The position numbers and the translations under genes were made by a program. The notes beneath the pieces are model-generated. The model had not been told where the DNA came from. It searched no databases and saw only the letters and a program-made list of their open reading frames with translations. From Daejeonella oryzae DSM 19973 (GTDB taxonomy: Bacteria; Bacteroidota; Bacteroidia; Sphingobacteriales; Sphingobacteriaceae), in assembly GCF_000422945.1 (NCBI RefSeq), contig NZ_AUHA01000002.1:1-64000 (forward strand): a DNA stretch of 64,000 nucleotides, read 5' to 3'. Shown here in pieces: positions 38,189 through 47,059 of the stretch (the first letter of the stretch is position 1; every line of letters starts with the position of its first letter).

Positions 38189-39871
38189 TTAACGGGCATA
38201 CTTTCGTCTGCGGTAATAATGTTGAAAAATGCCGGAAACTACTAACAATATCAGCGGTAAGCCTAAATTTAAGGTCTGCCAAAAGGTTTTTTCCTCTCGT
38301 ATCCGGGCCCGATCAAGCAACCTGATTTTCACTTCCTTATTTCTAAGTTCAATAATTCCAGAATCATCGGTTAAGTAATCTGCTACATTCATCAGGAAAT
38401 TTTTATTACCATATTGCTGCTGAGTATAGCGGTCATAACCTAAAGGAAATGGGGAGCCATCTGTACTGCTAATTTGATTTTTAAGAATATCGCCGTCAGC
38501 CATTACAATCATTTTGGTCGGTTTTCCCTTTTCAGGAATATCGAGACTCCCCTCTACTCCGGCCGGAACAGGACGATTTTTAAAATTCGATGCAAATGAA
38601 CCTTCAAGCAATACAGCCACAGGTTTTGCTGTACTTTCAAAAGCTTTGGGATCTGGCTCCTGCTCTACCATTTGCAGCGAAAGTAAAGCTGGCGCTTCAA
38701 CAATCCGGTTAAATGGGGAGGTACTTAAGATAACCTGTTTGCGTATATCTTTAACATCAATTACATCAATTGTATTGGAAAACTCACTTCTTATACCATC
38801 CAGATTTTTTACCAGAGGGTGTGCTGAGGTAGGAATAAATATGGGATAAAACAACCAGGGCAGCAACTGAATCTGCTCCTGACCAGCTACATTGCCTACG
38901 TTAACCGGAACCTGCACACAATTGAGGTCGGCAATCAGATTATAATTAATCCGGGCTCCGTATTTAAACAATATATCATCCAGATTTAGTTTTTTTGGAA
39001 AAGCCAGCTGTTCTCCGGCGCCTCTTAAGCTATCCAGTTCGGCATTTACCTGATCTATAGCCCAAAAAACGCGTCCTCCACGCATCACGAAATAATCAAT
39101 TTTAAATTTTTCTGCTTCAGTAAACGCCGTAGCGGGTTTGGGAATAATCAGCAATTTTAATTTGTCCAATCCTGTTAAAGGAATAACGCTCAGATCCACC
39201 CGGCCAACTTCATACCCATCAGCTAAAGATTTCATGGCATCATTTAATTGAAGATCATTCAATTCGCCATGACCTTCGGTAAAGCCCACCCGCGGCTTAC
39301 CGCCAGAAGAAACTTTTTTAATGGCGCTTACAAAAGCATATTCGAGATTTTGAATAGAATTATTGAGCACTTCTTCAGGAGATGCGCCGGACCTGTTCTG
39401 CAATAATTTTACAGCAATTTGCTGGCCTTTGTAGGTAATTAATGCGGCGGGAAAAATTGTTTTTTGCGACAAGCCCTCTTCTGTTTTCACACTGAGGTTT
39501 GTAGGCTCTATACCTTTTTCCAGCAATTGACTGTATGAGGATTCCTGCGATTTTGCATCACCCTGGGATGGATTTATAAAATCAAAATGAAGTTTCCCAT
39601 TTGAATAGGCTTTCAAATCTGACAACATATCGTTTGTTGAATTTCTCAGCCTTTTAAATCCGGCCGGAAAATCTCCTTCCAAATAAACAGTTACCTGGAG
39701 ATCATTATCAAGATTAGAAATAAGTTGTTTTGAAACAGGCGATAAAGTGTAGCGTTTCTCTTTTGTAAAATCAATTCTGCTGAAGAAAAAAGAGGAAATG
39801 ATATTGATCAGAACCAGTAGAGCCAGAAACACAAGCAGATTCTTTAAGTCTTGATTTCGTCGATTTACCAT
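38189..39871 (-). CDS. gldG: GldG, substrate-binding-like component of the Gld ABC transporter
   Basis: 560-residue protein with a membrane helix at each end (about residues 10-30 and 535-553) and a large extracytoplasmic domain of the ABC-associated GldG type. It starts with RFDFTKEKRYTL-like sequence typical of the family (here SRIDFTKEKRYTLSPVSKQ). It overlaps gldF by seven bases and forms an operon with gldF and gldA. GldAFG was linked to gliding in Flavobacterium, but homologues are common in non-gliding Bacteroidota, so the phenotype is open. Confidence 0.93.
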   Translation of the reverse strand: MVNRRNQDLKNLLVFLALLVLINIISSFFFSRIDFTKEKRYTLSPVSKQLISNLDNDLQVTVYLEGDFPAGFKRLRNSTNDMLSDLKAYSNGKLHFDFINPSQGDAKSQESSYSQLLEKGIEPTNLSVKTEEGLSQKTIFPAALITYKGQQIAVKLLQNRSGASPEEVLNNSIQNLEYAFVSAIKKVSSGGKPRVGFTEGHGELNDLQLNDAMKSLADGYEVGRVDLSVIPLTGLDKLKLLIIPKPATAFTEAEKFKIDYFVMRGGRVFWAIDQVNAELDSLRGAGEQLAFPKKLNLDDILFKYGARINYNLIADLNCVQVPVNVGNVAGQEQIQLLPWLFYPIFIPTSAHPLVKNLDGIRSEFSNTIDVIDVKDIRKQVILSTSPFNRIVEAPALLSLQMVEQEPDPKAFESTAKPVAVLLEGSFASNFKNRPVPAGVEGSLDIPEKGKPTKMIVMADGDILKNQISSTDGSPFPLGYDRYTQQQYGNKNFLMNVADYLTDDSGIIELRNKEVKIRLLDRARIREEKTFWQTLNLGLPLILLVVSGIFQHYYRRRKYAR

Positions 39872-40593
39872 TTGCGTGCCCTCAAAATGATATGGGTAAA
39901 TAACAGGAACAAACTAATGAAACTGAGAAAATATAACAAATCACGGGTATCTAATACACCCCTGCTTATAGACTGATAATGCTGGTTAATACCTAATCCG
40001 GTGATATATGAACCAATATTTTGCAAGGAGAGCAGCTGACTTATAGATTCAAATCCGCTGAAAGCAAAAAAACATAGAAACACAGCAATTGCAAATGATA
40101 TAATCTGGTTTTTGCTGATGGCCGAAGAAAATATCCCTAATGAAGTAAATGCCCCTCCTAATAACAAGAGGCCTATATAAGATCCGATTACAGCTCCGCT
40201 GTCGATATTACCCGGACTTACTCCAAGTTGATAAACGGTTATATAGTAGATAAGTGTTGGGATAAGAGCCAAAAGCACGATACTTAAACATGCTAAAAAT
40301 TTGCCTATAACTATTTGCCAATCTGTTAATGGCCGGGTTGCAAGTAATTCAAATGTTCCTTCTTTCCGTTCTTCGGCAATTGATCTCATGGTAATAGCCG
40401 GAATCAGAAACATGAAAATGTAAGGCACTACGTTAAAAAGACTGTCAAGACCTGCATAACCGTAATCTAAAATACTTGATTCGGGAAATACCCAAAGAAA
40501 AAGACCGGTAACCAACAGGAAGATTCCAATGGTAATGTACGCCACCAGGGAATTAAAGAAATCAGCAAGGTCTTTCTTAAGGATTGTAAGCAC
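39865..40593 (-). CDS. gldF: GldF, permease of the Gld ABC transporter
   Basis: 242-residue ABC-2 type permease with six membrane helices. Family features include RSIAEERKEGTFELLATRP near residue 68, the conserved coupling region before helix 3. It lies 61 bp after gldA and overlaps gldG, consistent with one transporter. Confidence 0.93.
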   Translation of the reverse strand: MLTILKKDLADFFNSLVAYITIGIFLLVTGLFLWVFPESSILDYGYAGLDSLFNVVPYIFMFLIPAITMRSIAEERKEGTFELLATRPLTDWQIVIGKFLACLSIVLLALIPTLIYYITVYQLGVSPGNIDSGAVIGSYIGLLLLGGAFTSLGIFSSAISKNQIISFAIAVFLCFFAFSGFESISQLLSLQNIGSYITGLGINQHYQSISRGVLDTRDLLYFLSFISLFLLFTHIILRARKW

Positions 40594-40654
40594 GTTTTAT
40601 TTATTGAACAAGGAGCCGAAATTAATAAATTATAGCTAAAGCAAACTTTAAAAA

Positions 40655-41371
40655 TCAGGACATATGCGTCAGGCGGATAAAAATTTCTTCCAAACTGCCT
40701 TGACCGTTTTTATTTTTCAATTCCTTCAAATCATCGTCAGCTACAATTTTGCCTTTATCGATAATAATAACCTGCTCGCATATGGCTTCTACTTCCTGCA
40801 TAATATGCGTTGAAAAAATAACAGTTTTTGTTTTCCCGAGGTCTTTAATCAGGTTACGGATTCCAATAATTTGATTGGGATCTAATCCCGTGGTAGGTTC
40901 ATCAAGTATCAAAACTTTAGGATCGTGGAGAATGGCCTGAGCCAAACCAACCCGTTGCCTGTATCCTTTTGATAATGCAGCTATTTTTTTATGCTGCTCA
41001 TCTCCCAATCCGGTAAGTTCAATCACTTCTGCAATTCGTTTATGCTTTTTTGGAATCTGGTAAATATCGGCCATAAAACCAAGGGCCTCTTTAACATAAA
41101 GATCCAAATACAGCGGATTATGCTCCGGCAGATAGCCAATATTCCTGCGAACTTCCATGGGGTTTTCCATTAAATCAAAGCCGCATACACTGGCAGAGCC
41201 GGAAGTTTGAGGAATGAAACAGGTAATGATTTTCATGGTAGTGGATTTCCCGGCACCATTGGGACCTAAAAAACCCAAAATCTTACCGGGTGAGGCACTA
41301 AAACTGATCTCATCGACAGCTTTTTGCTGACCATAAACTTTACTGATCTTGTTAACTACAATGCTCATCAA
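40655..41371 (-). CDS. gldA: GldA, ATP-binding protein of the Gld ABC transporter
   Basis: 238-residue ABC ATPase. Walker A is GPNGAGKST (about residue 36), the signature is LSKGYRQRVGLAQ (about 134), Walker B is VLILDEPTTGLDP (about 155) and the switch His is in FSTHIMQE. The protein starts at one of two adjacent ATG codons. In Flavobacterium johnsoniae gldA is not next to gldFG, so the three-gene arrangement here strengthens the assignment. Confidence 0.93.
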   Translation of the reverse strand: MMSIVVNKISKVYGQQKAVDEISFSASPGKILGFLGPNGAGKSTTMKIITCFIPQTSGSASVCGFDLMENPMEVRRNIGYLPEHNPLYLDLYVKEALGFMADIYQIPKKHKRIAEVIELTGLGDEQHKKIAALSKGYRQRVGLAQAILHDPKVLILDEPTTGLDPNQIIGIRNLIKDLGKTKTVIFSTHIMQEVEAICEQVIIIDKGKIVADDDLKELKNKNGQGSLEEIFIRLTHMS

Positions 41372-41412
41372 TTATTTATAAACCCAAAATCCTCACAAAA
41401 CTGGCGCAAAAA

Positions 41413-41442
41413 AAGCGGTTTATCCATTTGAATAAACCGCTT
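41413..41442 (-). terminator. Terminator of the porin-like gene
   Basis: AAGCGGTTTAT (41413-41423) and ATAAACCGCTT (41432-41442) form an 11-bp stem followed by T residues on the minus strand, 21 bp past the stop. Confidence 0.85.
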
Positions 41443-41462
41443 CTAAGGTATATTTTTTTTCA

Positions 41463-42047
41463 TTATTCTGTTAAACGATCTTTAAGCTGTTTTCCCGGAA
41501 GGTAAATCTGGAAACCTATTCCCAAATTTACCCTGTTTGTAGTGGTTGCATTGCCAAACCCCACACCCAGATTATATTTTAATAATCCTTCAAGGGATAT
41601 TCTATCGGTAACAAAATAAGCCAAACCCGGTCCGAAACCAATTCCCAGGCCGTTCGTATTGGTAGAAGGTAATCCTTTTACTTTAACATTTGTGCCTGTG
41701 AGTCCGGCATTTGCTTCCAGAAACCAACGCGAACCGCGTACCACTTCTGTAACTTCAGCGTTCGAAAGAAAATATCTTCCAAAACCTCCGGCTCTATACG
41801 TAAATACGGTTGATCCGTCATTGGTGTTCACACCAAGGGCTATTTCCGGACCAACGGCCAGATCATCTTTAATAAAATAGCCAATTTTAGGAGTAAGATC
41901 CATACTAAATCCGGTATTCCCTTTCTGGAAATCCAAACCAATATTACTTACACTTGCACCCCACATCACATTTCCTTTCTGGGTTTGTGCATTTGCAGCA
42001 TGTATTCCAATACATGCTATCAAAATTGTAGTCATTACTGTTTTCAT
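41463..42047 (-). CDS. Small outer-membrane beta-barrel protein
   Basis: 194-residue protein with a signal peptide ending AANA-Q. The mature part alternates strands with Gly and aromatic residues (KIGYFIKDDLAVGPEIAL, YRAGGFGRYFL) as in the small OmpA/OmpW-like outer-membrane barrels of Bacteroidota. I recognise no ligand motif. Start ATG 42047 gives the better signal peptide than the upstream ATG at 42059. It is divergent from glyS. Confidence 0.75.
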   Translation of the reverse strand: MKTVMTTILIACIGIHAANAQTQKGNVMWGASVSNIGLDFQKGNTGFSMDLTPKIGYFIKDDLAVGPEIALGVNTNDGSTVFTYRAGGFGRYFLSNAEVTEVVRGSRWFLEANAGLTGTNVKVKGLPSTNTNGLGIGFGPGLAYFVTDRISLEGLLKYNLGVGFGNATTTNRVNLGIGFQIYLPGKQLKDRLTE

Positions 42048-42154
42048 AATCAAAAGCATTTAAATAATAAATAGGTAATAAATCAATCTATTAACAATTG
42101 CTTAAAATCATAGTTTTAAGAATTCACCTAGTGTATTTATATGGCATTCTTATT

Positions 42155-42162
42155 TATCTTTG
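42155..42162 (+). promoter_or_regulatory. Promoter -7 box of glyS
   Basis: TATCTTTG is a full TAnnTTTG match ending 8 bases before ATG 42170, so the mRNA would have almost no leader. This box also rules out an in-frame ATG further upstream at 42098. No TTG stands at -33. Confidence 0.6.
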
Positions 42163-42169
42163 CGGCGAT

Positions 42170-43648
42170 ATGAGCAAAAACAACGACGAACTTTTTAAAA
42201 ATGTAATTGGCCATGCCAAGGAATATGGCTTTGTTTTCCAGTCAAGCGAAATTTACGATGGACTAAGCGCCGTATATGATTACGGACAACTGGGGGCAGA
42301 ATTAAAAAATAACATCAAAACCTACTGGTGGAAAAGCATGGTACAGATGCATGAAAATATCGTAGGAATTGATTCTGCCATATTTATGCATCCTAAAATC
42401 TGGAAAGCCAGCGGCCATGTGGACGGTTTTGCGGATCCGATGATTGATAACAAGGATTCAAAAAAACGTTATCGTGCCGATAACCTGATTGAAGATAAAA
42501 TTGCCCGCTATGAAAAAGACGGCAAAACAGATAAAGCATTAAAATTACAGGCAGACCTGGATGCAGCCTTAACTGCCGATGATTTGCCGGCACTGAAAAG
42601 TTTAATTGAAGCTCATGAAATTGCCTGTCCGGTTTCGGGTACACGCAACTGGACCGATGTACGCCAGTTTAACCTGATGTTTTCTACCCAAATGGGCGCC
42701 ATGGCCGAAGATTCTGACGAAGTGTATCTCAGACCGGAAACTGCACAGGGTATTTTTGTTAACTTTTTGAACGTACAGAAATCAGGAAGAATGAAAATTC
42801 CTTTCGGGATTGCTCAAATAGGAAAAGCTTTCAGAAATGAAGTAATTGCCCGACAATTTATCATGCGTATGCGTGAGTTTGAGCAGATGGAAATGCAGTT
42901 TTTCGTTCGCCCCGGCACCGAAATGGAATGGTATGCGTACTGGAAACAAGCCCGTTTAAAATGGCATTTAGCACTGGGAACACCTGAAGAAAAATACCGG
43001 TATCATGATCATGCAAAATTAGCTCATTATGCGAATGCAGCTGTAGATATCGAATTTGATTTCCCTTTTGGTTTTAAAGAAGTTGAGGGCATTCACAGCC
43101 GCACAGATTTTGACTTAAGTCAGCATCAGAAGTTCTCGGGTAAAAAGATGCAATATTTTGATAATGATCTGAATGAGGATGGAAAGCCATTCGGTAATTA
43201 TATTCCATACGTCATTGAAACATCTATTGGTTTAGACCGCATGTTTTTATTGACCATGTGTAATGCGTACGAAGAGCAGGATTTAAGTACCGAAGATCGT
43301 AAAGATTCTCGCACCGTTTTAAAATTGCATCCAACCCTCGCTCCTGTTAAGGCCTGCGTTATGCCGCTGACCAAAAAAGACGGTCTGCCGGAAAAAGCCA
43401 GGGAAATAATGGATCAGTTAAAACTGGATTTCAATATGCAATACGATGAGAAAGATTCTATTGGAAAACGTTACCGCCGTCAGGATGCCATTGGTACTCC
43501 TTTCTGCATAACAATTGACCACCAGACATTAGAGGATAATACGGTTACAATCCGCCATCGCGACAGCATGGAACAGGAACGGGTTGAAGCTTCAGAGCTC
43601 GATAATATAATAGGTAAATTAGTTAGCTGGAAAAATCTGCTTAAGTAA
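42170..43648 (+). CDS. glyS: Glycine--tRNA ligase
   Basis: 492-residue single-chain class II GlyRS. The catalytic motif 2 region FRNEVIARQFIMRMREFEQMEM (from residue 222) and motif 3 region GLDRMFLL (near 352) are intact, and the C-terminal anticodon-binding domain starts near residue 390. The start is MSKNNDELF because a consensus -7 box lies at 42155-42162. The gene is followed by a strong terminator. Confidence 0.97.
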   Translation: MSKNNDELFKNVIGHAKEYGFVFQSSEIYDGLSAVYDYGQLGAELKNNIKTYWWKSMVQMHENIVGIDSAIFMHPKIWKASGHVDGFADPMIDNKDSKKRYRADNLIEDKIARYEKDGKTDKALKLQADLDAALTADDLPALKSLIEAHEIACPVSGTRNWTDVRQFNLMFSTQMGAMAEDSDEVYLRPETAQGIFVNFLNVQKSGRMKIPFGIAQIGKAFRNEVIARQFIMRMREFEQMEMQFFVRPGTEMEWYAYWKQARLKWHLALGTPEEKYRYHDHAKLAHYANAAVDIEFDFPFGFKEVEGIHSRTDFDLSQHQKFSGKKMQYFDNDLNEDGKPFGNYIPYVIETSIGLDRMFLLTMCNAYEEQDLSTEDRKDSRTVLKLHPTLAPVKACVMPLTKKDGLPEKAREIMDQLKLDFNMQYDEKDSIGKRYRRQDAIGTPFCITIDHQTLEDNTVTIRHRDSMEQERVEASELDNIIGKLVSWKNLLK

Positions 43649-43653
43649 AATTC

Positions 43654-43686
43654 AAAAACCGCTTCGCAAAACGAAGCGGTTTTTTT
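43654..43686 (+). terminator. Terminator of glyS (works in both directions)
   Basis: A perfect 13-bp stem, AAAAACCGCTTCG with CGAAGCGGTTTTT around loop CAAAA, ends in an eight-base T-run. It also has A residues on the other side, so it can stop the convergent oxidoreductase transcript. Confidence 0.93.
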
Positions 43687-43719
43687 ATGTCCTTTGGTTA
43701 ATCCTAATCAGGTTATAAG

Positions 43720-44784
43720 TTATAGTTTAGCCCTTTCATATTGTACAGGCCATGAAACATCATCTCCTAACAAGTGTGCTGCACTTAATGGGAAATAAGG
43801 CTCACGTAAATATTCTCTGGCCATAAAAATCAAATCTGCCTGACCATTTTTTAATATGGTTTCTGCCTGCTCTGCGGTAGTAATCATACCAACAGCAGCG
43901 GACATAATTCCGGTCTGAGTTTTAACTGCCTCCGCAAAAGGAACCTGGTATCCGGGTTTTGTTTCAATTTTAGCATAGGGAACTAATCCTCCTGAAGAAC
44001 AGTCGATCAGATCCACATTTTTTTCCTTTAGAATCCGCGAAAGATTTACCGAATCTTCAATCGTCCACCCTCCTTCGGCCCAATCGATTGCTGAGATCCG
44101 AACAAATAAAGGATAGTTTTCTGCCCATACGGTATTCACTTCATCAATTATCCGGCATAAAAAGCGAATGCGGTTTTCAAAAGTTCCGCCATACTCATCT
44201 TTTCTAAAATTACTGAGCGGAGAAAGAAACGTATTAATCAGATAACCATGAGCCGCATGAATCTCGAGCACTTTAAATCCTGCATTAAGTGAGCGTAGAG
44301 CTGCGTCCTTAAAATTTTGAACAATTCTTGTGATTTCTTCAAGGGATAATTCTACAGGCAAACTATCTGTTTCCCGAAAAGGCACCGCAGAAGGAGCCAA
44401 AGTTCTCCATCCATTTACCTGCTCCGAAATTTGTTTTCCCCCATTCCAGGGCTCTGAACAACTGGCCTTTCTGCCGGCATGGGCCAATTGAATTCCGGCT
44501 ACCGAACCATTCTGATGTATAAATGTGGTAATCCTTTTTAAATTTTCAATATGTTCATTTTTCCAGATTCCTAAATCTGCAGGCGTTATTCTTCCTTCCG
44601 GTGATACTGCGCTGGCCTCGGCCATGATCAAGCCTGCCCCTCCAACGGCACGGCTGCCCAAATGAACAAGGTGCCAATCGTTTGCATACCCGTCTTCACT
44701 TGAATACTGACACATCGGAGATACCGCAATTCTATTTTTAAATTCAACATTTTTTATTTTGAGGGATTGGAATAATAAACTCAT
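43720..44784 (-). CDS. NADH:flavin oxidoreductase, old yellow enzyme (YqjM/NamA type)
   Basis: 354-residue FMN-dependent ene-reductase with a TIM barrel. It has the YqjM-type start (LKIKNVEFKNRIAVSPMCQY, Cys in the flavin pocket), QLAHAGRKAS near residue 100 and the active-site HAAHGYL near residue 177. The substrate is unknown; such enzymes reduce activated double bonds. It is monocistronic. Confidence 0.92.
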   Translation of the reverse strand: MSLLFQSLKIKNVEFKNRIAVSPMCQYSSEDGYANDWHLVHLGSRAVGGAGLIMAEASAVSPEGRITPADLGIWKNEHIENLKRITTFIHQNGSVAGIQLAHAGRKASCSEPWNGGKQISEQVNGWRTLAPSAVPFRETDSLPVELSLEEITRIVQNFKDAALRSLNAGFKVLEIHAAHGYLINTFLSPLSNFRKDEYGGTFENRIRFLCRIIDEVNTVWAENYPLFVRISAIDWAEGGWTIEDSVNLSRILKEKNVDLIDCSSGGLVPYAKIETKPGYQVPFAEAVKTQTGIMSAAVGMITTAEQAETILKNGQADLIFMAREYLREPYFPLSAAHLLGDDVSWPVQYERAKL

Positions 44785-45021
44785 CGGGATAATATTTGGA
44801 AAAAAAGGATGTGTATTGGTAATGAATCAGCAACAGAATTTGAATTAAAAAGTTTAAACGCTTTCTTTTAAATCATCAAAATATTGGCTTTTTAAAAACA
44901 CTTTAAGATTTACGGGGTACTATAAGCTGGCCATTTAGAATTGATTTACCAAATTCTGTTTAGTTTAAAAGTTCTACTATTGTACGGCTATTAAAAAATT
45001 AAATCAGCATATATATATATT

Positions 45022-46014
45022 TTGAAAATCGCAATAACAGGGGCAAATGGATTTGAAGGAGCTTCATTATGTCGTTATTTTCATAATGCGGGCCATCAGG
45101 TTATTGCTATAGGTAGAACCAAAAATCCACATCCTAATTTATTAAATTATGCAAGTTATCTGCAGGCTGATATATTAAAGCCTATCGTCCCATTAGAAGC
45201 TGATGTTTGCATTCATAGCGCCAGTTTAAAATCTGACACCGCATCGTACAAAGATTTATTTTTAAGCAATGTGGAAGGAACATTAAATGTAGTAGAAGCA
45301 TCTAAATACTGTTCCCATGTTATCCATATTTCCTCGTCAGCTGTTTATGAGTTTGGAGATTCGCCGGCAAAAGAGATTGACGCCAGCATTGAAAATGATC
45401 TTACAGATTATGGCGAAACCAAACTTCTATCCGAAGAGATTCTTCATTTGGATATCCCGCTGGCCCAAAAAAGATTGATTCTGCGACCGCGAGCAATCTA
45501 CGGCATCGGCGATCGTGTTTTATTACCCCGACTTTTTAATCTTCTGAAGAGAAAAACGATATTTTGTCCGGTAGAGAGCAAAATCAAAACATCCTTAACA
45601 AATATTAAAAATGTGGGTTATGCCATTCAGCTATTTCTGAATCAAAAAGAATTACCCAATTTGCAGGTTTTTAATATTGCTGATGAGCATGTTTACTCTT
45701 TACAGGATGAAATTCTAAAACTTCTTACCGAAATAGAAGAGGAACAACTAAATCTAATTTCCATTCCCGGTGGAGCTATAAATATTCTTACACGGCTTAA
45801 CTCAAAACTTAAATTTATCCGGAATCTTAATCCGGTACTTATTCAATCCATCAGCAGAAATGCAATTTTAGATACGTTCTGTATTCGTAAGGAATTGAAT
45901 TACAATCCTGAGAATAATTTTCAAAACTCCCGTTTGGAAATTGCGCAATGGGTTAAAAACATGGGAGGCAAAAATGCTTATTTAAGCAATTTAGCAATGG
46001 CTCCCTGGCTGTAA
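45022..46014 (+). CDS. NAD-dependent epimerase/dehydratase
   Basis: 330-residue extended-SDR protein. The Rossmann motif TGANGFEGAS is at residues 6-15. The catalytic Ser-Tyr-Lys is seen as SSSAVYE near 111 and YGETK near 133. The start is TTG at 45022, since the family begins MKIAITGANGF and no ATG fits. The N-terminal GxxGxxG has Glu in place of the third common Gly region (GFEGA). The sugar substrate is unknown. It is a lone gene. Confidence 0.82.
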   Translation: MKIAITGANGFEGASLCRYFHNAGHQVIAIGRTKNPHPNLLNYASYLQADILKPIVPLEADVCIHSASLKSDTASYKDLFLSNVEGTLNVVEASKYCSHVIHISSSAVYEFGDSPAKEIDASIENDLTDYGETKLLSEEILHLDIPLAQKRLILRPRAIYGIGDRVLLPRLFNLLKRKTIFCPVESKIKTSLTNIKNVGYAIQLFLNQKELPNLQVFNIADEHVYSLQDEILKLLTEIEEEQLNLISIPGGAINILTRLNSKLKFIRNLNPVLIQSISRNAILDTFCIRKELNYNPENNFQNSRLEIAQWVKNMGGKNAYLSNLAMAPWL

Positions 46015-46093
46015 AAACTGCCTTTATCGTAACTTTAAGGCCCATTCTGCCGTAATAAAACCTTTAAATGACATTTGCTAACTCCTATATCAG

Positions 46094-46101
46094 TATATTT
46101 G
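46094..46101 (+). promoter_or_regulatory. Promoter -7 box of the L,D-transpeptidase-like gene
   Basis: TATATTTG matches TAnnTTTG, with TTTG at 46074-46077 only 16 bp upstream, shorter than ideal. Leader about 65-70 bases. Confidence 0.45.
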
Positions 46102-46174
46102 TTACATAATAAATCAGCAGATGAACATTGCAATTTTTAATTAATTACATCGTTTCTGTTAAACTGAGAAAAAT

Positions 46175-46981
46175 ATGAAAAAACCATCAATCGGAATTTT
46201 AAGTACTCTTTTTATACTTCTTGCTTTTACTGCGGTTAGCTGGACTTCTAATAAAACAGTTAGCGAACCCGTTGAAGTTTTAACAAAGACTTCTAAAGTT
46301 AACAATGTGGTTTCTGCGGCAGATCTTTTTGATCAGCATGTAACTGATGTTTACAACAAAATTGGATTACAAGCTTCACAATTAGATTTCGCTGTATTTA
46401 AAAAAGCGTTAGTTGGTTATTATAATTTTAAAGATGCCAGCCTGATTTCAAAGAATCATAACGTAATTACCATAGTTGATTTTAATAAGCCAAGCACTAA
46501 AAAGCGTCTTTGGATTGTAGATCTGGATAATAGCAAATTACTTTTCAATACTTTAGTTGCTCACGGTCAGGGAAGCGGAGATAACATGGCGATGAACTTT
46601 TCAAATACAGAAAATTCTCACCAAAGCAGTCTTGGTTTTTATATCACCAGTGATATTTATTTTGGAAAGCATGGCTTGTCAATGAAACTTGATGGCATGG
46701 ACAAAGGCTTTAACAGTAATGCCAGAGAACGTGCAATTGTAGTTCACGGAGCAGAATATGTAAGCCAAAGTTTTGTAAACTCCCGCGGACGTTTAGGAAG
46801 AAGTCACGGTTGCCCGGCTTTACCGGTGGAGTTAACTAAAACCATCATAGATAATATTAAAGGAAAAACTACTTTATTTATCAATGGCAATCAGAAAAAC
46901 TATATTTCTAAATTTGCTGACATGAATTTAGCGGTTAATACCTTTATGAATACCACAGGTGCAGTAACTGCAAGTTTATAA
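46175..46981 (+). CDS. Exported L,D-transpeptidase-like protein (YkuD_2 family)
   Basis: 268-residue exported protein with an N-terminal signal or anchor helix. The catalytic domain (about 85-245) has VVHGAEYV near residue 190 and the nucleophile Cys in RSHGCPALPVE near residue 210, as in the YkuD_2 branch. L,D-transpeptidases crosslink peptidoglycan or attach proteins to it; this branch is not well studied. Its transcript ends at a strong hairpin. Confidence 0.85.
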   Translation: MKKPSIGILSTLFILLAFTAVSWTSNKTVSEPVEVLTKTSKVNNVVSAADLFDQHVTDVYNKIGLQASQLDFAVFKKALVGYYNFKDASLISKNHNVITIVDFNKPSTKKRLWIVDLDNSKLLFNTLVAHGQGSGDNMAMNFSNTENSHQSSLGFYITSDIYFGKHGLSMKLDGMDKGFNSNARERAIVVHGAEYVSQSFVNSRGRLGRSHGCPALPVELTKTIIDNIKGKTTLFINGNQKNYISKFADMNLAVNTFMNTTGAVTASL

Positions 46982-47002
46982 ATATTTAAAATTCCCTTTC
47001 AG

Positions 47003-47034
47003 AAAGAGAGATTTGTTCATTCAAATCTCTCTTT
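47003..47034 (+). terminator. Terminator of the L,D-transpeptidase-like gene
   Basis: AAAGAGAGATTTG (47003-47015) and CAAATCTCTCTTT (47022-47034) form a perfect 13-bp stem with loop TTCATT, followed by TTG. It lies just upstream of the next promoter. Confidence 0.88.
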
Positions 47035-47043
47035 TGCTTTATA

Positions 47044-47051
47044 TATATTTG
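47044..47051 (+). promoter_or_regulatory. Promoter -7 box of the glycosyltransferase operon
   Basis: TATATTTG, a full match to TAnnTTTG, ends 9 bases before the ATG at 47060. The mRNA would have a leader of only a few bases. There is no TTG at -33. Confidence 0.6.
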
Positions 47052-47059
47052 CGGTTCAT

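Noticed and set aside
42098..42169. Start of glyS at ATG 42098
   Set aside because: The added 24 residues are not GlyRS-like and include the promoter -7 box; ATG 42170 fits the family.
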